This document shows, one piece after another, positions 35,540-45,480 of a stretch of 64,000 bases of DNA. Under the pieces are notes generated by a model. It was given only the letters and a program-made list of their open reading frames with translations, had not been told where the DNA came from and ran no database searches. Position numbers and translations under genes: made by a program. The stretch is taken from the NCBI RefSeq assembly GCF_014836905.1, contig NZ_JACSPZ010000003.1:310001-374000 (forward strand), in the 5' to 3' direction. The stretch comes from Solibacillus faecavium (GTDB taxonomy: Bacteria > Bacillota > Bacilli > Bacillales_A > Planococcaceae). Positions within the stretch are counted from its first letter, which is position 1. Each line of letters begins with the position of its first letter.

Positions 35540-37186
35540 CTACAATAATGTAAACTCCTTAACTGCTAACGGTATTTCACCAAATGGTCTCTGATCAAAT
35601 TGCTCTTCAATATAAATTTCTGCAAGCACGCGCTCACGTTCTCCTGTAACTTTGCCATGTTGTACTGATATGACGGCCTCATATAGACGAGCTAGCTGTT
35701 GCATAAGTGGTTTAGCTTCAAGTGTTTGTTTTGCTTGATTAAGCGTGACGAATGTTTCGAAACGTTTTTCGAGTGCAGATGCAAGCTGTTGTAAATATGG
35801 ATGGTCCGTTTGCTGTAATTCCTTTAGCAGAGCAGAATGGGCATTTTTTTGGACGAGACGGATTAGCTCATGTGCTAAAATATTTGCTGTGCCTTCCCAC
35901 ACCGTTAATACTTGGGCATCGCGAAGTAAGCGAGGGAGCACAAAGTCCTCAATATAACCGTTGCCACCATGGAGCTCAATTGCTTCATGAGTAAATTCAA
36001 TTGCCCACTCTGCTGTTTCCTTTTTCACCAACGCTATTAAAAGTCGGACGATTTGTTGTTCATCCTCTGATGCTTTGGAATTTACCACCTTATCATAACG
36101 AGATATTAAATCGAATAACGCTACTAAAGAGGCGTGCCACTTTGCGTGTAATGCCCCTAAAGAATGTTTCACCATTGGAAATTCAGCAACCGTCTGACCA
36201 AAGGCAATACGTCCGGTTGTATAGTGAATCGCTTCATCCAATGCGCGTTTCATAATGCCAACAGAAGCGGCTGCATTACAAATTCTAGATAGATTAAGCG
36301 CCTCCAGCATGTAGTAGATACCTTTAGATGCGTCTCCCACAACATATGCTTTTGCCCCGTTAAATTCAACTTCCCCGGAAGGTACTGCCTTTACGCCAAG
36401 TTTATCTTTTAAGCGTCGAATAGTAATCTGATTGAGCTTGCCTTCTTCATCATGCCAAGGAACGGCAAATAAAGTTAACCCTTTAGAACCGGCTTGTGTA
36501 TTGTTCGTTTGACGTGCAAGTACCATTGCAACGCCGCACATACCGGCATTCGAAGCAAAATATTTTTCTCCATGTAAACGCCATTCACCTTGTTCAAACC
36601 GTGCTTCAACAACATTTGCACCGACATCTGACCCGCCTTGACGTTCCGTTAAAAATGTTGCCCCTTCGAATAATTCCGTATCACCTGTCGCACAAATGTG
36701 AGGCATAAACTTTTGTTTTAATTCATCGGAAGCATAATGTTCAAATAAATAAGCGGTTGCCATTGATAATGTTACAGGGCAATAAAAGCCGGGTTCTGTT
36801 TGCGATAGTAAATACCCCTGTGCGAAGCTGTATACATAATTACCTCTATGTCCTAATTCAGGAATATCTTTATGAACATAGCCGACAATGCCAGTCGCGT
36901 ATGTTTCTGCAACAGTTTGCTTGTAACCTTCATTAACAATGACTTCGCTTACTTCATCACCGTATGCATTATATCGGCGTAACTTAGGCTCGCCTTCTCG
37001 ATCTGTCACTTTTGCACGTGCATCGATTGGTCCTGCACAAAGCGCTCCGAATGCTGTGAGCTGCTCATTTGCATACTTATAAAATTTAGGAGCGAGCTTT
37101 TGCTGTAACAGTTGCTGCAATGTTTTGTCTGCTTTATAAAAGTTATTATTTTTCTCTAGTTTATTTGCTAAAACTTGTTCTGGCAT
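35540..37186 (-). CDS. Acyl-CoA dehydrogenase family protein (AidB-like)
   Basis: About 548 residues from the ATG 5 bases after GAGGTGA. The length and motifs TEPGFYCPVTLSMATAYLF, FLTERQGGSDVGANVV, GYIEDFVLPRLLRDAQV and LTVWEGTANILAHELI resemble AidB-type acyl-CoA dehydrogenases more than the standard 380-residue enzymes. FAD binding is expected from the TERQGGSD and WEGTANI regions. With the acyl-CoA ligase just upstream (25-base overlap) it would oxidise an activated acid to the enoyl-CoA. The natural substrate is not shown. Confidence 0.85.
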   Translation of the reverse strand: MPEQVLANKLEKNNNFYKADKTLQQLLQQKLAPKFYKYANEQLTAFGALCAGPIDARAKVTDREGEPKLRRYNAYGDEVSEVIVNEGYKQTVAETYATGIVGYVHKDIPELGHRGNYVYSFAQGYLLSQTEPGFYCPVTLSMATAYLFEHYASDELKQKFMPHICATGDTELFEGATFLTERQGGSDVGANVVEARFEQGEWRLHGEKYFASNAGMCGVAMVLARQTNNTQAGSKGLTLFAVPWHDEEGKLNQITIRRLKDKLGVKAVPSGEVEFNGAKAYVVGDASKGIYYMLEALNLSRICNAAASVGIMKRALDEAIHYTTGRIAFGQTVAEFPMVKHSLGALHAKWHASLVALFDLISRYDKVVNSKASEDEQQIVRLLIALVKKETAEWAIEFTHEAIELHGGNGYIEDFVLPRLLRDAQVLTVWEGTANILAHELIRLVQKNAHSALLKELQQTDHPYLQQLASALEKRFETFVTLNQAKQTLEAKPLMQQLARLYEAVISVQHGKVTGERERVLAEIYIEEQFDQRPFGEIPLAVKEFTLL

Positions 37187-38681
37187 TTGCTTCACCTCGT
37201 AGCTGTTGCTTTAATATTTTTCCGGATGCATTGCGAGGAAGTGCTTCCACTTGCTCAAAAATTTTCGGTACTTTATATGAAGATAGTTTCCCGCTAAGGA
37301 ACTCTTTAATATCTTGTTCAGAAACAGGGGCTTTTGCAGAATATACAGTTTTCACCGTTTCACCCCATTCTGGATGGGGAACACCAAATACCGCTACTTC
37401 AAAAATATCCACATGCTGAAGCATTTGATCTTCAATTTCTTTCGGATAAATATTAACGCCGCCGGAAATAATAACATCCTTTTTACGGTCGACAATGTAA
37501 ATATAGCCTTCCTCATCTATACAAGCTAAGTCACCTGAACGCACCCAGCCATCAACGAGTATATTTTCCGTTTCCTCTGGATTTTTATAGTATTCTTTCA
37601 TATTACCTTCACCGTATAAAATAATTTCGCCAATTTCACCTGGTGTAACATCTTCATTTATTTGATTGATTACACGTAGCTCTGTTCCAAATGGTGCACG
37701 CTTCCCAATGCTGCCGGCTTTTTGTGGATGATCAGCTGCATGTAAGATTGAACCACTTGGACCTGCTTCTGTTAAACCATAAACACATACTAAATTATCC
37801 GTATTAAACTGCTTTTGAATATATAGGACTTCTTTTTCAGATAGTGGTGCACCGCCATATACCCACCATTCCATTGATGAAAGGTCTGCACTTTCAATGC
37901 GAGGTGAGCTCGCCGTTAACAGATAAGCAACAGGTGCGCCGAAGAAATGTGTCGTTTTGTATGTTTGCACGGTGTCTATCAATAAATCTGGTGTAAAGGT
38001 TGGTGTTAATACAGCAGTTGCACCTACTAATATAGAAGTTACTAAAAATAGATTTAATGGTGCAGAATGTGTTAACGGCATCATAATGAGTAAACGGCTT
38101 TCAGGCTTTACTTCCATTTCAATAGCAATCATATGTGATACAGCAAGCACATTACGATTTGTCAGCAGGACCCCTTTTGGATTGCCTGTTGTTCCTGATG
38201 TATACAGTAAAGTAGATTCATCATCTTCAAGTAAATCGCACACAACAGCTTCATAATTCCCAGACTGTTGAAATTGCTCAAAGCTTTGCCAATGAAGTGA
38301 TGAACCGCCTGTTTTAACTTTTAAGCCATTAAATGAAATTGTGGAAGCTTGTTCAAAAATAAGCTCATGTGCAAAGATTGCCTTTGCATCGCTATGGTTC
38401 AATACATATTCGATTTCCCGCGCAACAAATTTGGCATTAATCGGTACAACAACTCCACCAACACGTTGAATTGCAAAGTAAAGAACGACGAACTCTTTTA
38501 AATTGGGCATGAAAATCCCGACTTTATCGCCCTTTTCTATACCATTTGAACGTAAGGCTTTAGCCGTATTGTTCACTTGTTCGTCCAATTGTTTATACGT
38601 AGTTTCCTGTCCTAAACTTATTACAGCCACCTTATTCGGATATTTTCTTGCATGACGAGCTAATAAATTTGAAATATTCAT
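37162..38681 (-). CDS. Acyl-CoA synthetase (AMP-forming)
   Basis: A 506-residue adenylate-forming enzyme that activates a carboxylic acid with ATP and CoA. The P-loop YTSGTTGNPKG is at about 161-171, then VYGLTEAGPS, GWVRSGDLACIDEEGYIYIV, the hinge DRKKDVIISGGVNIYPKEIE and, near the C-terminus, the catalytic Lys in NASGKILKQQL. It overlaps merR by 4 bases and the dehydrogenase gene by about 25, so the three are one operon. The start follows GGAGGAACAATC. Chain length or branched substrate is unknown. Confidence 0.92.
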
Positions 38682-39061
38682 GATTGTTCCTCCAATAATT
38701 GAGTTAGTTTTTCACGAAAAATAGCTTCCGTCTTTTCAATATCTTGACGGATTTCATACAACTCTTGAATCTTTTCATCTATTTCTTTTAACTTTTGCTG
38801 CCCGTATTCAATTGTCCGTTCCAGCTGTTTCACTCCAGTACGATCAAGATTAAAAAGTAAAATCATTTCCTTAATTTCTTCCATGGAAAAACCGTACTTT
38901 TTTCCTCTAACGATGAGCTTAATTTTTGCCTCCTCCCGTTTAGAATAATGGCGCATCCCGTTATCACGTCGTGTTGGTTTCAAAATACCCAGTTCTTCAT
39001 AGTAGCGTAAAGTTCTCGTTGTAAGTGCATATTCTTTGGCAATTACTTTAATCGACTTCAC
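38678..39061 (-). CDS. MerR-family regulator of the acyl-CoA operon
   Basis: About 127 residues from GTG 39061, 5 bases after GGGGGTGT; ATG codons at 39076 and 39082 are alternatives. The MerR HTH (IKVIAKEYALTTRTLRYYEELGILKPTRRDNGMRHYSKR) lies at 1-50, followed by a long antiparallel coiled coil (LERTIEYGQQKLKEIDEKI). It has no effector-binding Cys cluster. The layout resembles LiuR/MmgR-type regulators of acyl-CoA degradation. It leads its own operon, and a LiuR-like palindrome lies upstream. Confidence 0.88.
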   Translation of the reverse strand: MKSIKVIAKEYALTTRTLRYYEELGILKPTRRDNGMRHYSKREEAKIKLIVRGKKYGFSMEEIKEMILLFNLDRTGVKQLERTIEYGQQKLKEIDEKIQELYEIRQDIEKTEAIFREKLTQLLEEQS

Positions 39062-39092
39062 GGAAGACACCCCCATTGGCAAAAGTATATCA

Positions 39093-39108
39093 TTTACGTT
39101 AACGTCAA
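39093..39108. promoter_or_regulatory. LiuR-like palindrome upstream of the MerR gene
   Basis: TTTACGTTAACGTCAA is a 16-bp near-perfect palindrome (one mismatched pair) 32 bases before the MerR gene start. MerR regulators of branched-chain and fatty acid breakdown (LiuR group) bind sequences of the TTGACGTTAACGTAAA type. TATACT 14 bases further along the leftward strand may be the -10. Confidence 0.65.
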
Positions 39109-39238
39109 TTTAAAGAGAAATAAAGCGCGAAGGAGAAAATATAGTCATTTTATTTTGATTTCTAAAAGAAAGTTTAAAACCCCCTTAAAAACAAGTACAA
39201 TATTAATAGACGAAATAAACTGAAAATGAGGGGTCGAG

Positions 39239-40189
39239 ATGGAGTTTAGGCAATTAGAATATTTTATGATGCTTTGTAAAGAACTTCATTTTACGAGGGC
39301 GGCAGAGAAGCTTCATATTTCACAGCCAACGCTAAGCCATCAAATAAAAGTTTTGGAGAATGAAGTGGGGGCTTTGTTGTTTGACCGTATTGGAAAGAAG
39401 ATATCTCTTACGGAGGCAGGGGAAATATTATTTAACCAAAGCGCATTCATTTTTAATTCAATTGATAATGCAAAACTTCAGATTAATGAACTGGAATTGC
39501 TGGAGCGAGGGACATTAAAGATTGGTGCATTGCCTGGAGAGCTAACGAATATTGTATCGGAAAGCTTAATTCAATACTCATTTGAATATCCTCAAATAAA
39601 ATTATCTGTACTTAGTTCGGACGATTTATATTCACTGCTAAGGGACAATCAAATTGACTTCGCTTTTTCATTTTCTCAAAACTATCTCCCTTCAGCAGAA
39701 GACCAATTTATCGAAATTCCATTGTACATTGAAGAATTTTTGTTCGTTGCAGATCGCGAACATCCATTAATGGCCGAAGAGGAGCTGAGCCTCTCACAAT
39801 TAATGGATGTACCATTAATATTATTCTCAAATTTGCATCTGTGTCGAAAAATTTTGGATGGCATTATAAAACAAGAGCATATCTCATTAAATACTGTTTT
39901 TGAGACTTCCAGTATTAATACGATTTTTAATTTTGTAAGTAGGGGGATGGGCGGTACAATCATTGCAAAGTCACTCTTTCAAATGCAAGACAACGAAAAA
40001 TTAATGGCACGTCCGATTACTAATGAAGGATTAAAGCGGGAAGCAGCTATTATATACCGGAAAGATAAATTTATGAATAAGGCTGTTCGTTATTATATTC
40101 CAATTATAATCGATTACTTAGAACAACTGCACATTCCATTATCTGAGCAAACGAAAGACCAACTTTATACCGTGTCCGCAGGGAAATAA
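39239..40189 (+). CDS. LysR-family transcriptional regulator
   Basis: A 316-residue protein. The N-terminal HTH (MEFRQLEYFMMLCKELHFTRAAEKLHISQPTLSHQIKVLE) is canonical LysR. The substrate-binding domain (about 92-295) has GTLKIGALPGELTNIV and SRGMGGTIIAK, resembling CynR/CysL-type proteins. It is transcribed towards the iron-uptake operon but has its own terminator before it. Targets are unknown. The start follows GAGGGG. Confidence 0.9.
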   Translation: MEFRQLEYFMMLCKELHFTRAAEKLHISQPTLSHQIKVLENEVGALLFDRIGKKISLTEAGEILFNQSAFIFNSIDNAKLQINELELLERGTLKIGALPGELTNIVSESLIQYSFEYPQIKLSVLSSDDLYSLLRDNQIDFAFSFSQNYLPSAEDQFIEIPLYIEEFLFVADREHPLMAEEELSLSQLMDVPLILFSNLHLCRKILDGIIKQEHISLNTVFETSSINTIFNFVSRGMGGTIIAKSLFQMQDNEKLMARPITNEGLKREAAIIYRKDKFMNKAVRYYIPIIIDYLEQLHIPLSEQTKDQLYTVSAGK

Positions 40190-40225
40190 AAACGATTTTG
40201 CTACTGTAAGCGAAATCGTTTTTAT
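40188..40225 (+). terminator. Terminator of the LysR gene
   Basis: AAAAACGATTTTGC pairs with GCGAAATCGTTTTT around TACTGTAA, followed by ATTATTT. Confidence 0.82.
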
Positions 40226-40276
40226 TATTTATATATAATTATTAAGCAGGAAATAGACTTTAAGTATTAATTTCTG

Positions 40277-40336
40277 TTGACAATGATTATCATTTACATG
40301 TATTATTTTCCTTATCGATAATGATAATTGTTATCA
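40277..40336 (+). promoter_or_regulatory. Fur-controlled promoter with two Fur boxes
   Basis: Promoter TTGACA (40277-40282), 18 bases, TATTAT (40301-40306). Fur box 1, TGACAATGATTATCA at 40278-40292, covers the -35. Fur box 2, TGATAATTGTTATCA at 40322-40336, lies just downstream of the start site and is preceded by an extra in-phase GATAAT. Each matches 14 of 15 consensus bases. Confidence 0.85.
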
Positions 40337-40356
40337 ATTGAAAATTAAGGGGCGTT

Positions 40357-41430
40357 ATGAAAATGATTACAAAAAAGTTTAATTCTTTTTTGACAATGCT
40401 ACTTGTAGCTATCGGGTTACTAGTAGTTGCAGGTTGTGCAGATAAAGAAACGGGCACAGAAGAAAATAAAACAGAAGAAACAAATTCTCAAGCTACAAAT
40501 TCAGAAAATTCCGCAACTGAGTATCCAATTGTGATTAAACATGCACTAGGCGAAACGGTGATTGAAGAAAAGCCGGAGCGTGTAGCAACGGTTGCATGGG
40601 CAAACCATGATGTGGCACTTGCTCTAGGTGTAGTACCAGTAGGTTTCTCAGCAGCTAACTACGGTGTTCAAGATGAAAGCGGTATGCTTCCATGGACAGT
40701 AGAAAAGTTAAAAGCGCTTGGTGAAGAGAACCCGAACATTTACCAAGATACAGATGGCCTGGATTTTGAAGCAATTTCAGATTCAAATCCGGATGTTATT
40801 TTAGCAGCATACTCAGGACTTACAAAAGAAGAGTACGATACGTTAAGCGAGATTGCTCCAGTCGTTGCATACCCGGCAACTCCTTGGGTTATTACATGGC
40901 GTGACCAAATCCTATACAACGCAAAAGGTATGGGTATGGAAGAAGAAGGAAAGCAATTAATCACGGACACAGAAAAATTAATTCAAGATAAAGCAAACGA
41001 GTTCCCTGAAATTAAAGGGAAAAAAGCGGCATTCGGTATGTTTAACGCGACAGATTTATCAAAGTTCTATATTTATACACCAGCTGATCCACGCGGAGAA
41101 TTACTGGAAGAGTTAGGTATGGAATTTCCAGAAAGCATTAAAGCCCAAGTTCAGGATGAAAGCAACTTCTACATTGAGTTAAGTGCAGAAAATGCGGATG
41201 CTTTAAATGATGCTGAAATTCTAATTGCATATGGCGATGCCTTCACATTAAAAGCACTTCAGGGAGATCCGATTTTAGGGAAAGTTCCTGCAATTAAAAA
41301 TGGTGCGGTGTTAATTATTCCTGACAATACTCCACTTGCTGCAGCAGGAAACCCGAATCCATTATCCATTCAATACACAATTGATGAATACGTATCACTA
41401 ATTTCGGAAGTTGCAAAAAAGTTGAAGTAA
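40357..41430 (+). CDS. Ferric-siderophore ABC transporter, substrate-binding lipoprotein
   Basis: A 357-residue exported lipoprotein with lipobox LVVAGC at about 22-27 and a Glu/Thr/Asn-rich linker. The class III periplasmic-binding fold (about 60-355) has VIEEKPERVATVAWANHDVA and FEAISDSNPDVILAAYSG, typical of FepB/FecB-type siderophore receptors. It captures a ferric siderophore outside the membrane and delivers it to the FecCD-type permease pair that follows. Two Fur boxes precede it. The siderophore cannot be named from sequence; the Dhb operon start at 1-909 makes a catecholate possible. Confidence 0.92.
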   Translation: MKMITKKFNSFLTMLLVAIGLLVVAGCADKETGTEENKTEETNSQATNSENSATEYPIVIKHALGETVIEEKPERVATVAWANHDVALALGVVPVGFSAANYGVQDESGMLPWTVEKLKALGEENPNIYQDTDGLDFEAISDSNPDVILAAYSGLTKEEYDTLSEIAPVVAYPATPWVITWRDQILYNAKGMGMEEEGKQLITDTEKLIQDKANEFPEIKGKKAAFGMFNATDLSKFYIYTPADPRGELLEELGMEFPESIKAQVQDESNFYIELSAENADALNDAEILIAYGDAFTLKALQGDPILGKVPAIKNGAVLIIPDNTPLAAAGNPNPLSIQYTIDEYVSLISEVAKKLK

Positions 41431-41431
41431 T

Positions 41432-42466
41432 ATGAAAAGTTCATCCGTTATAGAAAAGAAACAATTTATGATGCCGCGTAATTTTATAAAAGTTTTAGTG
41501 CTTTTAATTATTTTACTCGGCCTATGCATACTCGCGTCATTAGTATTTGGTTCTCGGATGATTAGTTGGACAGATCTTCTGAATGGATTATTCCATTCAG
41601 AAGTTCAGTCACATGAAGCTAATGTAGTAAGACAGCGTATTGTCAGAACCATTTTTTGTTTATTATGTGGTGCTGCATTAGGTGTTTCTGGTGCACTTAT
41701 GCAATCGGTTACACGAAACCCGATTGCGGATCCGAGTATTTTAGGGGTAAACACAGGGGCATCCCTTTTTGTCGTTTGTGGCATCGCCTTTTTAAACATT
41801 AGCTCAGCAAATCAATATATTTGGCTTGCAATAGCGGGAGCGTTTATTACCGCTATTTTTGTATTTGGAATCGGTTCAATGGGCAGAGGTGGCGCAACAC
41901 CATTAAAGCTTGTATTAGCAGGTGCAGCAACGAGCGCAATTTTGTCCTCATTAGTTGTTGCAATTATGATTCCACGGACGAATGTTATGGATCAGTTTCG
42001 GTTTTGGCAAGTCGGAAGTGTCGGTTCCGGCAGCTGGGATACAATCACATTATTTATTCCATTTATTGTAGTAGGAATATTCATTGCACTGTTTACAGCG
42101 CCTGCACTCAATGCATTGGCATTAGGTGATGACGTGGCCACAGGGTTGGGTGTACGTACAGTTACAGTAAGAATAGTAGCGGCATTAGGTGGCGTATTAT
42201 TATGTGGGGCTGCTACGGCTTTGGCAGGTCCAATCGGCTTTATTGGTTTATTAGCTACACATATCGTACGTCTCGTGATCGGTCCTGATTTACGTTATAT
42301 TATTCCGATGTCGGCTTTGTCAGGGGCAATTATTTTAACGATATCCGATGTGGTCGGCAGGCTTCTTGGCAGTCCGAGTGAACTCGAAGTTGGAATTGTG
42401 ACTGCCTTTATAGGGGCGCCAATTTTAATATTAATTACGATGAAAGCGAAAATGCGTGCAATATGA
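41432..42466 (+). CDS. Ferric-siderophore ABC transporter permease (FecCD family)
   Basis: A 344-residue protein with about 9-10 TM segments. RQRIVRTIFCLLCGAALGVSGALMQ, NPIADPSILGVNTGASLFV and GPIGFIGLLATHIVRLVIGPD are FecCD/BtuC signatures; the last contains the ATPase contact region. It forms a heterodimer with the next gene product. It starts one base after the binding-protein stop and overlaps the next gene by 4 bases. Confidence 0.94.
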   Translation: MKSSSVIEKKQFMMPRNFIKVLVLLIILLGLCILASLVFGSRMISWTDLLNGLFHSEVQSHEANVVRQRIVRTIFCLLCGAALGVSGALMQSVTRNPIADPSILGVNTGASLFVVCGIAFLNISSANQYIWLAIAGAFITAIFVFGIGSMGRGGATPLKLVLAGAATSAILSSLVVAIMIPRTNVMDQFRFWQVGSVGSGSWDTITLFIPFIVVGIFIALFTAPALNALALGDDVATGLGVRTVTVRIVAALGGVLLCGAATALAGPIGFIGLLATHIVRLVIGPDLRYIIPMSALSGAIILTISDVVGRLLGSPSELEVGIVTAFIGAPILILITMKAKMRAI

Positions 42467-43494
42467 TGAATGAAACGATGAATATGATTAAGACATTAAG
42501 ACTAAAAAGAAAACGTCGCTTTATGATGATGACTTCTATACTGGCTATTATATCGTTAGTACTTTGCGGTTTAATGCTCATGCTAGGCAATACCATTTAT
42601 CCAGTCCAGGATGTCGTAAAGGTATTATTAGGTGAACAGGTGAAAGGGGCTTCTTTTGCGGTAAATACGATTCGTTTCCCGCGAATGGTGGCAGGCTTAT
42701 TTGCAGGCTTTGCATTTGGTGTAGGGGGCTATATTTTCCAAACGATGCTGCGTAACCCGCTAGCAAACCCAAATGTGATTGGGATTACAACAGGTTCAAG
42801 TGCCGCAGCTGTTTTTTGTATCATTGTACTGAGTACAAGCAACACCGTTGTATCCATTGCAGCTGTAATAGGAGGGCTTGCAACAGCTATCTTTATCTAT
42901 CTGCTGGCAAAGGGTTCTTCCTTTTCGATTGGTCGACTTATTCTAATCGGTATCGGTATTCAGGCGATGCTTACGGCCTTTATCAATTATTTAATGTTAA
43001 TCGGAAATACACATGATATTCCGGCAGCTATGAGGTGGCTGAGCGGGAGTTTAAATGGAGCCAAATTGATTAATTTATATCCATTAATTTTAATAGTGTG
43101 TATTTGTACACCGATTTTAATGTATTTTGCAAAACGCTTGGAAATGCTCGAGCTAGGCGAACAGGCAGCTACGTCTTTAGGGGTCAATACGAACAAAACG
43201 AGACTTATCCTTATTATTACATCTGTTCTCATGATTGCATTAGCTACTGCTGCTACTGGTCCGATTGCATTTGTTTCCTTTTTAGCAGGCCCGATTGCAA
43301 AGAAAATTGTAGGTGTTGGATTTTCAGCACTCATTCCGGCTGGTTTAATTGGTGTTATTTTAGTATTGGCAGCAGATCTTATTGGTCAGTTTGCTTTTGA
43401 AACACGTTATCCGGTTGGAGTCATAACAGGGATTTTCGGTGCACCGTACTTAATCTATTTATTAATCCGTATTAATCGAAAGGGAGATTTATGA
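42463..43494 (+). CDS. Ferric-siderophore ABC transporter permease, second subunit (FecCD family)
   Basis: A 343-residue protein of the same fold: IRFPRMVAGLFAGFAFGVGGYIFQ, NPLANPNVIGITTGSSAA, GPIAFVSFLAGPIAKKI. The basic N-terminus (MNETMNMIKTLRLKRKRR) is cytoplasmic. It starts within the stop of the first permease and overlaps the ATPase start by 4 bases, so subunit synthesis is coupled. Confidence 0.94.
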   Translation: MMNETMNMIKTLRLKRKRRFMMMTSILAIISLVLCGLMLMLGNTIYPVQDVVKVLLGEQVKGASFAVNTIRFPRMVAGLFAGFAFGVGGYIFQTMLRNPLANPNVIGITTGSSAAAVFCIIVLSTSNTVVSIAAVIGGLATAIFIYLLAKGSSFSIGRLILIGIGIQAMLTAFINYLMLIGNTHDIPAAMRWLSGSLNGAKLINLYPLILIVCICTPILMYFAKRLEMLELGEQAATSLGVNTNKTRLILIITSVLMIALATAATGPIAFVSFLAGPIAKKIVGVGFSALIPAGLIGVILVLAADLIGQFAFETRYPVGVITGIFGAPYLIYLLIRINRKGDL

Positions 43495-44309
43495 TGAAAA
43501 CAATGCATTCATTCCAAACGCAAAATCTTGTTGCCGGCTATGACAACAAAACGATTTTACACGGTATAAGTCTAGCGATTCCAAGCAACAAAATCAGCAT
43601 AATTATCGGTGCGAATGGTTGTGGGAAATCAACACTTTTAAAAACGATGGCGCGATTAATAAAGCCGATTTCCGGTCAAGTTATGCTGGATGAGCAATCG
43701 ATAAACAAAATCCCTCCTAAGCAGCTTGCACGTGTTTTAGGTCTGTTGCCACAGTCACCGGTCGTACCTGAAGGAATTACGGTAGCTGATTTAGTAGGGC
43801 GGGGGCGATTCCCGCATCATAGTTTCTTAAAGGGTTGGTCAACTGCAGACTATGAAGCAGTGGCGGAAGCGATGGAAATAATGAATATTACCGAATTTGC
43901 CGATAGTCATATTGATGAGCTTTCTGGTGGTCAAAGACAACGTGTATGGATCGCCATGGCACTTGCACAGCAAACTGATATTTTGTTTTTAGATGAACCG
44001 ACAACGTATTTAGACATTACGTATCAAGTAGAAATTTTGGATTTGCTGACAGATTTGAATCGTAAGCGTGGCACTACGATTGTAATGGTCCTGCATGATA
44101 TTAATTTATCAGCACGTTATGCAGACCATATTTTTGCATTACATGAAGGTAAGCTCATTTCAGAAGGAATCCCTTCTCAAGTTATTACAAGTGAATTAAT
44201 AAAAAGTATTTTCGACTTGAATTGTATCGTTACACAAGATCCAGTTTCGAATTCCCCATCCGTTGTACCAATCGGGAGACATCATGCGAAATCCGAAATG
44301 CTCGTTTAA
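43491..44309 (+). CDS. Ferric-siderophore ABC transporter ATP-binding protein (FepC-like)
   Basis: A 272-residue ATPase. Walker A is GANGCGKST at about 40-48, Q-loop LGLLPQSP, signature LSGGQRQR, Walker B ILFLDEPTTYLD, and H-switch VLHDIN. The PEGITVADLVGRGRFPHHSFL region is typical of siderophore/B12 import ATPases. AAGGGAG precedes the start; two adjacent ATGs are possible. Confidence 0.95.
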   Translation: MMKTMHSFQTQNLVAGYDNKTILHGISLAIPSNKISIIIGANGCGKSTLLKTMARLIKPISGQVMLDEQSINKIPPKQLARVLGLLPQSPVVPEGITVADLVGRGRFPHHSFLKGWSTADYEAVAEAMEIMNITEFADSHIDELSGGQRQRVWIAMALAQQTDILFLDEPTTYLDITYQVEILDLLTDLNRKRGTTIVMVLHDINLSARYADHIFALHEGKLISEGIPSQVITSELIKSIFDLNCIVTQDPVSNSPSVVPIGRHHAKSEMLV

Positions 44310-44402
44310 CTTTTTACACAATCCGGAAGCAACTAAGCCAAGGCGAAATGATTAGTAATTTAAGCTAACTTTTTAGAAATGAAAAAGAATGGAGTGTTTC
44401 GA

Positions 44403-45455
44403 ATGAACGATATTTATGATGTAACGATTATCGGTGGAGGACCAAGTGGATTATATAGTGCGTTCTATGCAGGATTAAGGGAATTAAAAACGAAGATCAT
44501 CGAATTTCAACCGACGTTAGGTGGAAAGCTGCATGTATATCCGGAAAAGATTATTTGGGACATTGGCGGCTTACCTGCGACACCTGCTCAAAAAGTAATT
44601 GAAAATTTAATCGAACAAGGACTAACATTTAAGCCGACTGTATGCCTTAATACGAAAGTCGAATTCATAACAAAAAAGGACAATCTATTTGTTATTGAAA
44701 CGAATACAGGGGAAAAGCATTATACGAAGAAAGTGATTGTAGCAGTAGGTGGCGGCATCATAAGTCCAATCAAATTGCATATTGAAGGAGCAGAGAAATA
44801 TGAGGTGTCGAATTTACATTATACGATTCGAGGCATTCAAAGCTTTAAAGATAAGTCGCTCCTAATTTCAGGCGGTGGCAACTCCGCAATAGACTGGGCA
44901 AAGGATTTAATCGGTATTGCAAAGCAGATGATGGTCATTTACCGAGGAGATAAGTTGTCAGCCCATGAAGCGCAAATTCGTTATTTGCAGGAAAATGGTG
45001 TCCCGATTATTACGAATACACAAATTAAAACGCTCGTAGCAAATGACGCCAAGACAAAAATTGAAGAAGTTGTTTTGGAAAACGTTAAAACAAATGAACT
45101 TTCTAAAATCGTAGTAGATGACGTACTTGTTAATCACGGCTATGATCGTGACCATTCTTTTTCATTTGATACAAGCTTGGCTCCAGAAAAAGATACTGAC
45201 TATAATTATTATTATGTGACGGATGGTAAAGGACTGACATCCGTTGACGGAATTTATGCGGTCGGTGATATTTCTAAATATGAGAATAAAGTGTATTTAA
45301 TAACAGGTGCTTTCCAGGATGCGGTCAATGCGATTAATTCTATAAAAGTCAGTTTAGAACCGACTGCAGATCAATATGCAAAGGTTTCCTCACACAATGA
45401 AATGTTCGAAATGCGCAATCGTGAAGTAATGAAGGGGATTTTGATAAAGGGTTAA
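44403..45455 (+). CDS. Ferredoxin-NADP reductase type 2 / thioredoxin reductase-like flavoprotein (YcgT-like)
   Basis: 350 residues from the ATG after GGAGTG; the in-frame ATG at 44379 has no site. FAD motif VTIIGGGPSGLYSAFYAG near the N-terminus and the NADPH motif LISGGGNSAIDWAKDL near 155 identify the YumC/YcgT family; no CxxC is present. The C-terminal FAD motif is GIYAVGDIS. In B. subtilis ycgT is Fur-regulated. At the end of this Fur-controlled importer operon it probably supplies electrons for reductive iron release from the imported siderophore. This function is inference from context. Confidence 0.88.
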   Translation: MNDIYDVTIIGGGPSGLYSAFYAGLRELKTKIIEFQPTLGGKLHVYPEKIIWDIGGLPATPAQKVIENLIEQGLTFKPTVCLNTKVEFITKKDNLFVIETNTGEKHYTKKVIVAVGGGIISPIKLHIEGAEKYEVSNLHYTIRGIQSFKDKSLLISGGGNSAIDWAKDLIGIAKQMMVIYRGDKLSAHEAQIRYLQENGVPIITNTQIKTLVANDAKTKIEEVVLENVKTNELSKIVVDDVLVNHGYDRDHSFSFDTSLAPEKDTDYNYYYVTDGKGLTSVDGIYAVGDISKYENKVYLITGAFQDAVNAINSIKVSLEPTADQYAKVSSHNEMFEMRNREVMKGILIKG

Positions 45456-45480
45456 TCTGCAATAAAATAAAGAGATATTT

